A DNA stretch of 64,000 nucleotides from positions 186,001 through 250,000 of the forward strand of contig PDUO01000034.1 in the NCBI GenBank assembly GCA_003008705.1. The letters are read 5' to 3'. The position numbers and the translations under genes were made by a program. Positions 33,874 through 43,961 of the stretch are shown here, piece after piece. The notes under the pieces are model-generated. The model saw only the letters and a program-made list of their open reading frames with translations. It was not told where the DNA came from and did not search any database. How positions within the stretch are numbered: the stretch's first letter is position 1; every line of letters starts with the position of its first letter. Source of the DNA: Pezicula radicicola (lineage: Eukaryota > Ascomycota > Leotiomycetes > Helotiales > Dermateaceae).

Positions 33874-35046
33874 ATGCGGTTACACTTGCTACTGAGTACG
33901 ATCCTTATACCAATTGCACGTGCATCATCATCACTGAGAGAAAGAGATACCTGTCCAACAGACTACACACTCTGCGCACCCTCAGGAGCGTCAACGGCAA
34001 ACCCACCCTCAATAACCAGTCCAGCATTCCAAAACCTCTTCATCGATCTAATCTCCACCTCCCTTCCAACCTTCAAACGCTCCCCTCTCGCTTCCCACCA
34101 CATAAACTCAAAATCAACAAGCCTAAACGATAACGATGCCCCCTCCACAATCCTCTGTTGCATTACCTCCCTCTCAGGGGGATGTCTCCTCCTATCCACC
34201 CTCCTCCTTCCCTTCTGCTACGATAAATTCACCACAAACTACCATTTCGCAGACGGTAGTTATGGTACCCTCTCTTCCGGCACATACACATCCTCAAGTG
34301 GCGATATCGCCAATCTACAAACAGGAACCTACACACTCATTAACGGACAAACGGGAAATATATACAACGCAGCACATCCATCACCTAATCTAGCAACCCT
34401 AGAAATACCAAGTCAATACCAAGCATCAGGTACCGGATCAGCGATTCCCGTAAATTCTCTCGGGTTCGGCGTTACAACTACATATACTACGACCATACAA
34501 GCTACCACTATTCTTCAAGCTACTACCTTACAACCTTCTATCCTACCCGAATCAGTTACGACTACTATTGATATCATACCTACTATTTTTACGACTACTG
34601 TTAGTAACAGCGAGGTTGTTATTAGTACTATTGGTATTCTAAATACGGTTTTAAGTACTATTCCTGCTACGACTTTACCTGGTAGTACTATTTTACCTAC
34701 TACTGTTTCTGAACGGGTTATCGTTGTTACTACGACTATGATGGGGATTAATTCTCCTTCTACTTCGATTGTTGGGTCGGATTCTGGGGTTGGAGATATA
34801 GATACAGGGACGGGGATTGTGGTTGATACGAGTACTAGTCCTGGGATTAGTATTACTGAGGAGGCTACTGGTACGGAGACTAGGATTACCGGTACTACTG
34901 ATACCGGTTCGATGGATGCGACGGCGACGGCGACGGGGACCGGGACGAAGAATGGAGGGTCTAGGAATGGACCGGTTTCTATGAATTGGATTGTGTTGCT
35001 GTTGCCGACGTTTTTGATTATTTGGGCGCTTTTCATGTTGAGTTGA
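33874..35046 (+). CDS. Ser/Thr-rich secreted surface protein, probably GPI-anchored, 390 aa
   Basis: Single exon. The N-terminus is a signal peptide (MRLHLLLSTILIPIARA), followed by a Cys-containing head with CPTDYTLCAPSG and, around residues 92-150, LPFCYDKFTTNYHFADGSYG and TYTLINGQTGNIYN. Residues 190-365 are Thr/Ser-rich low complexity with ITTT-like repeats, likely heavily O-glycosylated. The C-terminus is a hydrophobic tail (MNWIVLLLPTFLIIWALFML) after a small-residue stretch, as in GPI-anchor signals. The head resembles a family of ascomycete cell-wall proteins whose function is not known to me. The stop codon is inside a TTGAG repeat. An intron near residues 88-105 is possible but not needed. 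Confidence 0.8.
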   Translation: MRLHLLLSTILIPIARASSSLRERDTCPTDYTLCAPSGASTANPPSITSPAFQNLFIDLISTSLPTFKRSPLASHHINSKSTSLNDNDAPSTILCCITSLSGGCLLLSTLLLPFCYDKFTTNYHFADGSYGTLSSGTYTSSSGDIANLQTGTYTLINGQTGNIYNAAHPSPNLATLEIPSQYQASGTGSAIPVNSLGFGVTTTYTTTIQATTILQATTLQPSILPESVTTTIDIIPTIFTTTVSNSEVVISTIGILNTVLSTIPATTLPGSTILPTTVSERVIVVTTTMMGINSPSTSIVGSDSGVGDIDTGTGIVVDTSTSPGISITEEATGTETRITGTTDTGSMDATATATGTGTKNGGSRNGPVSMNWIVLLLPTFLIIWALFMLS

Positions 35047-35067
35047 GTTGAGTTGAGTTGAGTTGAG
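35038..35067. repeat. (TTGAG)6 spanning the stop codon
   Basis: Six perfect TTGAG units; the stop TGA at 35044-35046 lies in the second unit. A change in unit number upstream of the stop would alter the C-terminus of the surface protein. Confidence 0.9.
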
Positions 35068-35894
35068 TTTTGAGAGTTGGGCTTGGGCTTGGGTGACCCG
35101 AGATGGGGGAGATGAGAGGGTGAGGTGATGGGGAGTTATGTTGGATATTATCAGTTTGCTTGGGATGAGTTAAATGAGATTATTATGAATAATTATAAAA
35201 GGGCTGTAGGTTGTGGATTCTTTGAATTCGATTATGTGGGTAGATAGATATCTCTCTGTATTTATTTATTTCTTATGATACTCTACAGTCAGTACTTTGT
35301 AGTGTACATTGCAATATCTTTTCGAATATTAATGCTGAAACTTAAACTCAACTTCAAATGCCAAAAGTTTAACAATAAAGCCATTTATCGCAGCCACCAT
35401 TTTCCCCTAAAACAGAAAATTACTTTTCTCTAAAAAGTCAAATTAAGGAACCTCGACGTACAGTACAATACTACAACTGTATATTCATAAAGATATAAAC
35501 GAATATCAGACAAGTTCTAGGCGATTTCAGGTTACGTTGTTTCTAGGGATATTAGTTCGTATGTTAAGTAATTCAACAGTATAAAAATAAGTGATAATAG
35601 AAGGGAGAAACATCATGGATGAAATGGTTGTTTCGTATGTAATTAGTTATTTATAGATGTGACTATTTAGGAGGAAATAGGGTGGTGGTAAGAAGGGGTG
35701 ATGGAGTGATGGTGGTGTGATTATTAGTTATATGGAATGTCGAGATGAAGTATTGGTGTTGATAGACTGGGCGTCATGGCTTTCGTTGTATTCGATCTAC
35801 TTGATATTTCCTATGGAAAACATCATTGAAGCTTGAGTGTTCATGTTAGAAGAACCCTCTCTTCTCTGTTCATTGGGGAAGTAGAAGGTCTAGG

Positions 35895-36228
35895 AATAGG
35901 CTGTTGTAGATGCATGGGTGGGATCCATAGGGATCCATGGAGAGCCGTGGTAAGACGCGGTATTCGTCTGGTTGAGACCACGGCGGAAGTCTTGGAGGCT
36001 AGGGCTTAGAAAGTACTTGTGGTTCTTTATACTGAGAATCTGAATAGGTTTTAGTAAGTTACTATGCTTCGACTTGAGGATTCAGAATGCTTACTTCAAG
36101 ATGAACGTGCTCCTTTATTCTGTTAATGAAATCCTGACCTTGCCACTAATCGTTGATGAAGTCATGGTTTTTGATATGGGCAAGTTCGTAGTTGTAGGCG
36201 AAGGTGTTTTTTACAGCTAAACGTAAGA
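35895..36228 (-). pseudogene. Decayed copy 1 of an unrecognised gene family
   Basis: The minus-strand frame reads LAVKNTFAYNYELAHIKNHD, a TAG stop, WQGQDFINRIKEHVHLE, a GT-AG intron (about 36096-36044) and then ILSIKNHKYFLSPSLQDF. The same exon end and the IKNH-YF exon start recur at 40090-40330. I do not recognise the protein. Confidence 0.5.
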
Positions 36229-36306
36229 TTCAGGTGCGATAGCCACCGAATTCAACGGTCTTTGGTCGCTGTTTTATGCAAAGAGATGAGCATTAATCAA
36301 ATGGTA

Positions 36307-36540
36307 TACCGTATTAACTGGCGCATAAGAAGGCTTCTTATAACCTTTAAGAAGATAAAGCAATACTAGTATTACCACTTCTTCTATATATATATCAATG
36401 AATCAATATATCTGTATTTTCAAGTATATTCCTTTCTTAATTATGAAAATCAAGGGACTTTTTTAATGACTAATTTGAACTACTTAAGATAGAATTTTTC
36501 TTATAAAAAATGAGCTTCTAATGCGCCAGTTAATACGGTA
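36307..36540. mobile_element. MITE, 234 bases, Tc1/mariner-like (TA flanks)
   Basis: Terminal inverted repeats begin TACCGTATTAACTGGCGCAT (20 bases identical at both ends), continuing with one mismatch then AGAAG. TA dinucleotides flank the element at 36305-36306 and 36541-36542, consistent with TA target duplication. The interior is AT-rich and non-coding. Confidence 0.85.
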
Positions 36541-37762
36541 TATATAAGCCCTATTCGCCTAGCTCGACGTGGAATGGATTCAATGCCTTATATATTGGCA
36601 CGGAAGATGAACCAACTTTTCGCGGTTTTTTTTCTTTCAGTAATATAGTAAGGTATGTCGCAAAGATTATCTTATGTTAGATACTACTCTTTGTACAAGG
36701 AGCTGTTATAGTATCCTTTATATTCATGATTGATCGGTTCTGCAATTAGAAGGTAGTATCACGTTCCTGACGGTTCCTTAGGAACTTAGTAATTGGTTTA
36801 GACTCCTGAAGAGGAGATTTCAACCTGATCACTAATTGCGTCTATGTGTAGGCTTGACAGCGACTTTCCTTCGTTTAGAACCTACTATTGTTTGTCTTAT
36901 ATTCTTCCTTGTTAGCAACCTATTTAGAAATAGACGGCTAAAACACAACAAAGTATATTTCTCTAGTTTTGCTCAACCAACGCTAACGCTAATAAATTAC
37001 AGGCCTATAACTAACAGACTAGATACTAGTCTTCGAACGTACTCTCATATCTCATAATTTCCCTATGGAAGAGGCGGAGAAGTAGACTGTTTAGGATTGT
37101 TAACTTGACTTGTTCGTCGATCGAGCGCTTCTGAGGCTCGGCTAGTGAGCCACACCTTCGAGAGGGCGCAATCTAGAGTGAATAGGTCTTTTGGTAGAAT
37201 TTAACACTCGGAGGAATACAAGGTGCAAGTTCCTCAATATTTGTCGCGAGTTTCAGCCTACACTTACAGACTTATACACCTAGCGCCTTTTATACAAGTG
37301 CGCTTAGACACAGCCAATAAGTAGACAGAAGAGAGTGCGCTCAAAGAATCAACCTTGATTGTATGAAGGCTGTACAATTCCAACAAGAGCAAGCGGTTTG
37401 TCAGCAGGGAAGTCCGGACGAACTCATTCGCCTACGAGCACCACGAAAAAGAAGTGGGAAAACAGCAGTACTTGCAAGAATTTCAGAGACCATGCCAAGC
37501 ACGGCCACACGTTTTAAAATATTATTGTGTGGAGACGATGCTAACAAACATTAGAAATCCATTATTTTGGGCAACATTGATTATTGAAGTGGCTGAAGAT
37601 CAATATCTAGCTTATTTCAGTTGTGATTGCACTATTGAGCTGATAAATTCGGGGTAGGATAAAAGGTAGAGTAAAAGGTTCTCCGCGAATCCCTTTCGTG
37701 ACGTGTGCCTATAGTCAAAACATCTTCAACATTCCCACCATTCTGGATTTATCTTGCAAGTC

Positions 37763-38934
37763 ATGATGAAGGAAGCCATCGTATCCGTCTCCCGAGACTC
37801 CGATATCTCTGTTGATATAATTGAGTCCCCTATCCCCGAGCCTGGCTCTGACCACGTTCTCATCAAAGTCGCCGTAGCAGGCTCAAACCCTAAAGACTGG
37901 TAAAAAGATAACATTACCTATCAATCACCCATCTGAACTGACATGATCCAGGAACGTTCCTCTATGGACATTGGACCCCCACAACTCCGGCGACGACATT
38001 GCCGGCACTATCCAGAGCGTCGGCTCATCCGTTCTTACCTTTAAACCCGGTGACCGCGTCGCTGCTTTTCACACTGTCCGCGCCCCAGGAGGTTCTTTCG
38101 TAGAATACGCCCTCGTACCTACCCATATAACCTTCGCCATCCCTGAGCATATCAGCTACAAGGAAGCCGCCACAGTCCCGCTGGCTGCTATGACTGCGGC
38201 GGTGGGGTTATATTTACGGATACGTTTGCCAGAGCCATGGGTTAAGATTAAAGAGGGAAAAAGGGTGCCTCTTGTCGTATATAGTACTGCGAGTACCGTG
38301 GGGGTGTTTGCCATTCAGCTAGCGAAGCTATCGGGCGTAGTGCCTATCATTGGGGTTGCTAGAAGAGTAAAGACATTTGTGGAAGGATTGCTTGATCTTA
38401 AGGCTAGCGATGCCGTTGTCGACTATCGTAATAGCGATAACACCGTTGTCAGTGGGATCAGGACTACGATAAGGAAGGCAGGAGTAGGTGAGTTGGTACC
38501 CTATATCTTTAATACAATCAGCGAGGGTAGAAGCCATGAAAATATTACGTAGATTATAGGTCTCGGGTCTCATATCACGCATATACATCCACCAGACGGT
38601 TATATGAATTATATGTCATTCGCGGGGCCGGTCCCAGAGTAGTTCACGAAGACGAAAGACTTCGAGTATCCCCAAGGCGTAGTAACGAGCAACACGCTTA
38701 CAGGAGATATCGCGAACGGCAACCGTAATTTTAGATTTATATTCTCAAGGTTCTTTGGGTGGGCTATACTTCGTAGAGAAAAGTATATTAAAAGGTCATC
38801 CATTTGAAGTTATACTAGGAAGATTAGGGGCTGTAAAAGAAGGCATAGATAATTTGAAGGCTAGAAAGAACAGCGGAGTTAAGTATATATTCAGGATTAG
38901 GGAAACAGAGGCTATAGGAGAGATTAACTTTTAG
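37763..38934 (+). pseudogene. Zinc-type alcohol dehydrogenase / ToxD-like enoyl reductase pseudogene
   Basis: Starts MMKEAIVSVSRDSD at 37763; exon 1 ends at 37899 and exon 2 begins at 37952, in phase. The MDR fold is clear: PGSDHVLIKVAVAGSNPKDW, HNSGDDIAGTIQSVG, FKPGDRVAAFH, YALVPTHITFAIPEHISY, EAATVPLAAMTAAVGLY and VVYSTASTVGVFAIQLAK (nucleotide-binding region). After GRSHENIT the frame meets TAG at 38550-38552, then another TAG near 38640, and the last part (KGHPFEVILGRLGAVKEGI) is in a shifted frame. The original C-terminus can be followed to the TAG at 38932-38934. TAG at the first site fits a CAG-to-TAG change. Family: NADPH-dependent reductases often found in secondary-metabolite clusters; no partner genes are nearby. 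Confidence 0.85.
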
Positions 38935-39689
38935 AGTATTTCAAACTCAGTCACTGTAGCTACTACAATACATAAAACCATTATATTTGGACTAGTATAC
39001 CCTGTATTTCGACGATTAGAAATACAGCTGCTTTGCTGTAGTCTATTAACACCATACGCACCAAACCATTCCTATTGTAAGTTTGGGGTATAACTGACAA
39101 TGTAGCCGGAGTAAGAGTGGCGGACAGTGGCAGCGGCCTATAAATGGCATAGTCAGTACTTTCTCGGTCTCAATGGCCGAAAACATGACTTATCAAACTA
39201 CCAAGAGAGGTAGAGTTCTTAATTTACATTTCTAGAGTATGTCAAGGCTGAAGAACGATGTGATATCGTGACTAGAAGTAAGGATCAAATCAATGCCGGC
39301 AATAGTAATAGTCTAGCAATTGTTGAACTCGCTTAGGGTCGTCATCAATATAGTGCGTCCACCTCTGCTCAGCTTACCACCTCGGCCCATCCTAACGCAT
39401 CCTGGCCCTGGCTCACCCTTGAGGCGGCGAGATAAGATGTTCTGTAAAACGCTCATTTTCTATTAATCTCAACTATCTTCAAAATAGTGAAAATGTGCGG
39501 CTCCGATCTACCGATAATCTAATAATAGCTCTGTTTTCCGAACCCGGGTAGGCAGAGGGGGGTTTCTTATCAACATCGTCAAAAGCACCGCTTGGGTCTA
39601 GCGAGGCGCTATCCGTGAAGTAGAGCGCTAAACTCAAAAGGCAACTCACCTGAACCGGCATTACACCGAAACCCCGCCAAGCTTTAAGA

Positions 39690-39830
39690 AGTGATTTAAA
39701 TTTGAGATTCTAGAAGTCTTACTTGAAGTTGAACGTAATCTTCGATTCCCTTAAGGAAGATCTGACTACCATATATTGATGGGGTTGTGGCCCTTGATAT
39801 GGGGTGTTCGACTCATTGTTGTAATAGTGT
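39690..39830 (-). pseudogene. Decayed copy 2 of the unrecognised family (exon end only)
   Basis: The minus-strand frame gives YGSQIFLKGIEDYVQLQ followed by GTAAG, matching in position and spacing WQGQDFINRIKEHVHLE of copy 1. Similarity fades after the donor site. Confidence 0.4.
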
Positions 39831-40089
39831 TTGTCTTGCTGCTTGTAATACAGTTATTCAAGCCACTCCATCTACATCCACCAGGAGGGTCACTATACCT
39901 TCCTTACCTGCTCTGCACACGTACAGCCGCAGGTGCCGTGAAAAATCACAAAATCACCCCACATCCACGACATAATTTATTCCGTATAAAAAGCCATTAA
40001 TTGATAGATTTGCTTAGACTAACGCCCCGGTCCATTTTAGGTAACCAGTCGCAAAGGAAATAAACCGCAAACTATCTTAGCAACATCTC

Positions 40090-40330
40090 CCACTATGATC
40101 GTTCACGATCATAGTTTTAGGAGAAAAGTAATTGTGATTTTTTATACCGAGAGTCTATAAAAGGTTTGATAAGTGGCTTGTTTTGATTTTTGAGTTTGGA
40201 GAACTTACTTTATGTTGAATGTACTCCTTGAATCTATCAAGGCAATTAGGACGTGCTGCATTATACGTGGATAGGGTTGTGGCTCCTAGTATGGGAGAGA
40301 TTTCGCTATTATTGCAATGGCGTTTGTTGA
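40090..40330 (-). pseudogene. Decayed copy 3 of the unrecognised family
   Basis: The minus-strand frame ends YNAARPNCLDRFKEYIQHK at a GTAAG donor (about 40210); after TAG at about 40157 the next exon starts with LGIKNHNYFSP, like LSIKNHKYFLSP of copy 1. No intact start or end. Confidence 0.45.
40092..40115. repeat. Hairpin: 10-base arms, 4-base loop
   Basis: ACTATGATCG, loop TTCA, CGATCATAGT. It lies in the decayed copy 3. Not followed by a T-run, and no terminator role is implied in a fungus. Confidence 0.85.
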
Positions 40331-42648
40331 GAGTTATCAAAGACGCAAATTTGGGCCGGGCGGAGACCGATGGTTGCGGTGAATTTTCTCGTGGGTTTGA
40401 CCATCGATGGCTTATAGGTGCATGTCGCGCATTGAGGGCCTACAAACCTTTATATGGAAGAGTCCAAGCAGTCATAGAGAGGGCTCTGTGCATTCATGAA
40501 CTCGTTGGCACAGTTCATATACCAACCGTGGACGTCTCGGGAGTTTTAGATCGTAGTGATTCCTGTCCTATTGGTTGGCTGAAGGATTTTGAATTTCGAC
40601 AGGATATATATGTTATATTTTCCCGTGTTTTAGATGCAAGACTCTTCATACGTATAAGTAGTAGCAATAGCTGAGAAGTTGCCTGCTTTGAAAAGAAGTT
40701 AGCTTGGGCTTTGAATAGGGTTGTGAAGGTAAAAGCTCTGACTGACCTTATTGTCGAACACTTCAACTTCATAACTGTGTTTGTAATGGTGTTCGTTCAC
40801 CTTTCACAATTGAATGTTGGGAGATTGTTGTACATTGATGAGTTTACATATCTTGATATTGGAGACCTCGATCAATTTTGGGGGCCTTTCACTTGCTGAA
40901 GATGAGGGGTATTCTTGAAGGGTTTGAGGTTGTATGAGTTTGCATGATATGCAAATTAATGCCACTGGGGATCTTGATGCTCTGCCACAGCTGCGGTCTG
41001 GAATTTGAGAAGACGGAGGGCATTTCAGTTTCTGGAGTCTAATCCTGAGGTCTTGTCATTCAACATGTAGGTAGCATATAAAATCATTTATGTAGAGACA
41101 TTGATTTGCTCAAATGACTTGTTACAACCTTCCATCAGGCACTTGTATTGTCCGTCGGTGATCTCTCTTCGTAGAAGAATGTGCAGTGGTGTTCGTCTAG
41201 AGCCCACTGCTGAAGGCTAGCAGGTGGCCGAGTAGACCGACACGGCCGTAATACCAGGGTCTTGATATTGGAGAGTTCGAAATTTCTGGATGGCTGTTCG
41301 TAGGTAGTAGACATTGATCCGCTCCAGACACCTCCCTTCGTCAGGCTCATCCTCGGTTCCTTCTCGCCCTTTATTACGCCGTAGTGCTGGACCTTCTCGC
41401 AGTTGTGATGTGCGCTGGTGACCGAGTGACCCCGATGGTGGAGTTCCAGCTTGCGATCGTCCCAGTATGAGCACATTAGAACACCAAGGAGTAATGAAGA
41501 TTCGTTAACTAGTTCACCCACATTTTATATTGACTGGCGATTGTTCTGTATTTTTGCCTTCATGCTTTCTGGAATTGCGTACTAGCGCTTAAGGCCGTTT
41601 CCTCCTCTCGCGTCCACTTACTCTCCAATTCGTCCTATAAGATACAGTCAGGATGAAGAATTTACCCTAGCATACGATTCTGGAGTCCAATACTCCTAGA
41701 GAGGCTCTTGAGAAATTACCTAGTTGTCTCATAATCGTATTCAAGATACTTCAACTGCTGATTCGGAATGTCTGGAGGGCTAGAAAGCAGCGCCATGGTA
41801 CTCTGATGATGGCGCGGCCAATAAGTTGGTTGCCTTGGGTATCAATCAAGAGTGGCACATTCTCAGCCATGTTTTCAACATGTAGCTGATCCTTCTTCCA
41901 AGATTTGATATTGTCAGCAAGGTTTGCATGGTATGATGCATAGGTACAGTTGAAATGTTTCATGCGCGATTGTGGAAGAGATGTTCTTGATTCGAAAAGT
42001 GTTGTGGTCGTGGTTGAAATCGAAATGTACCTGGCCTTAGCTAAACTAAAAGAAAGCCTAATTAGGCCAGCTGGTAAGAAAGAATAGTTTTATAAGCGCT
42101 AGCATGTTTGATAACATATTAAGCAGTATCACAAAGGTTCGAATTGAAAATTTGCCATATTCTCCTGTTCTCTATCAAAGCATGCACGCATGGTCAATAA
42201 AGTTTTTCAGATGTAGCGAAGGTCCGGAAGGTTGTAGAAACCACTAACATGCCAATGGTAGTCTTGAATTGTCTTGAGTTCTCCGTGAATTAATTGGCCA
42301 TGACAATTATGACTATATTGAATTATAGGGATCTTAACACCGTTCAGTAATGCTCGGACGCTAAGCCCCCCTTTCCGAGCCGAATACTGTGTACGATGAA
42401 TTTAATCCGATATACGATGAGAGATCGTGTAAATTATTTAGGTTGAATCACTGTCTCATGGTAGGTGGCGCAAGAGAGGTTACAATACAAATACATTTTG
42501 GTATGTTCTGAGGGGGATGTGCGAAGAATAACTTGACATAATGCACGAACCTTTGTTCGCAGACTCCGACAATCGTAAGGAAAATCCAACCACTAACTTG
42601 TACAACCTATCTAGAGACGATCGCCATGTGCCAACTCACATCGCACCA

Positions 42649-43961
42649 TTAGACCCTCAGAGAACGTCTAGTGCCTCCCCTCTTTCCCCACTCCTCGTCG
42701 TCATCATCTCTCTTTCTCTTCCGTAGGCCTGGCTTACGGTCCTTGGGACCTGGATCACGTCCGCCACTTCTAGGAGGATTCTTTAAACCGTTGCCACGAG
42801 GCTGACGAAAGCATTCATCCGGACCTTTATGCAACCTGGTGCATCGGTCGCAAGTCGGTATAGGCCCTTCGCATCTCACGTGTGCTTTGGCGCACTCATA
42901 GCAGCGGGCTGCCTGGAAGCCTTTAGAGGGTTTGGCTGAGGTGGATTTTGGGATTGCTGCAAGTTGATTTGAAGCTCGAGATGGGGCAATCTTTGTGCCT
43001 GATGATGATTGAGATGCGATAGCTTGGCTTGAGACTGGTTTGGAGAAAGGTCGAGCTGAGTTATGGGTTCCAGACGAGGGGATTTGCGAGGATTGGGCGG
43101 TGCGATTGATTTGAGGATGTAAATGCTGTGGATAGATTAGCAATTCTTCATGTACTTGGTCGATAAGTATTTTGCAAACTGTGTTGGAAGGAGCAACTTG
43201 ATCGCTGGGTACAGATGGCATTTGCGTCTTCAAGAGGTATAGAAAATAGACAGGTAAGATACGTGAATACTTACAGGAGAGATGAGGGGACCATAGGGGT
43301 CAAAAGGGTTGGGAGAAAGTGAAGGAGACCGAGTAAAAAAAGAACCACGGTTGCTTGGTATAGCCCGAGCTTGAGTTCTCTGCCTAAAACTTGGTTCCGC
43401 CGGGCTGCGAAAGTCAACATCTGCTCTCCGCTGTTGTCTTCCAACTCGAGTAGGTATTGTTGTATTGGATCCAGCCAGGCGTTGTGGAGAATTATTGTTT
43501 GTGATACCCTTGCTTGCCGACTTTGCCTTCTTTGGCTTCTGTTCATTTGCTTCAATCTCGTGGTCGCCATGATCTTCTGGGCTTTGCTCCTAGATTGTAT
43601 GTTAGCGCGCATTCTTCTACTAACAACTGAGGAATGATAAATGATATTTAAATTCATGGTGTATGAACTTGTTGAAGTGTGCGTCGATTGACTTAATACA
43701 TACAGCGAATGCGGGAGCAGCGCCCAAAGCAAGAGGAGAAGAATAGGGTAGTTCCACGCATGGTACGAGTTCGGGCATAGGAGGATATGACAGAGCTGTA
43801 TGGAAGGAATCATGAGAAGAGGCAGGTGATTCCGGAGGGTCGTCCATTTCGTTCGGAGGCGCGGGAGCGACGGAGTCTGGCGGTGCTGGGGTGCCCTTGG
43901 AATTGGCTTGTCGGTCGCCTGGGCTCTCGCCGTTGGCAAGGGACTTCTGAGGGCTACTCAT
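42649..43961 (-). CDS. Protein with C-terminal Zn2Cys6-like cluster, 383 aa
   Basis: Three exons: 43961-43704, 43589-43275 and 43227-42649, all phase 0. The start ATG opens MSSPQKSLANGESPGD. Residues 1-280 are disordered, Pro/Ser-rich, with SPSLSPNPFDPYGPLISP. Near residue 315 the motif CYECAKAHVRCEGPIPTC is followed by DRC and a sixth Cys (GPDECF). This is C-x2-C-x6-C-x6-C-x2-C-x9-C, which meets the spacing rule of a Zn(II)2Cys6 cluster, although the usual basic run between Cys2 and Cys3 is weak (AKAHVR). After it comes a basic tail (GLRKRKRDDDDEEWG). Such a cluster at the C-terminus is unusual, since most lie near the N-terminus. Probably a nuclear DNA-binding protein; target unknown. No breaks. 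Confidence 0.82.

Larger units (their letters stand above)
35068..37762. other. AT-rich spacer with decayed gene copy and a MITE
   Basis: 35068-35880 shows nothing. 35895-36228 holds a decayed gene copy and 36307-36540 a MITE. 36550-37730 has scattered sequence that may be retroelement debris; no coding motif was found. Confidence 0.5.
38935..42648. other. 3.7 kb spacer with two more decayed family copies
   Basis: Decayed copies lie at 39690-39830 and 40090-40330. Other open frames (40219-40674 plus, 41135-41521 minus) are without motifs. No intact gene is supported. Confidence 0.5.

Noticed and set aside
34515..35036. Minus-strand frame of 173 codons opposite the Ser/Thr-rich surface gene
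   Set aside because: Val/Ile/Pro-rich shadow of the Thr-rich repeats; no motif and no start context.
40219..40674. Plus-strand frame of 151 codons
   Set aside because: Overlaps the decayed family copy on the other strand and has no motif.
41135..41521. Minus-strand frame of 128 codons
   Set aside because: No recognisable domain, and a second overlapping frame of similar quality exists on the same strand.
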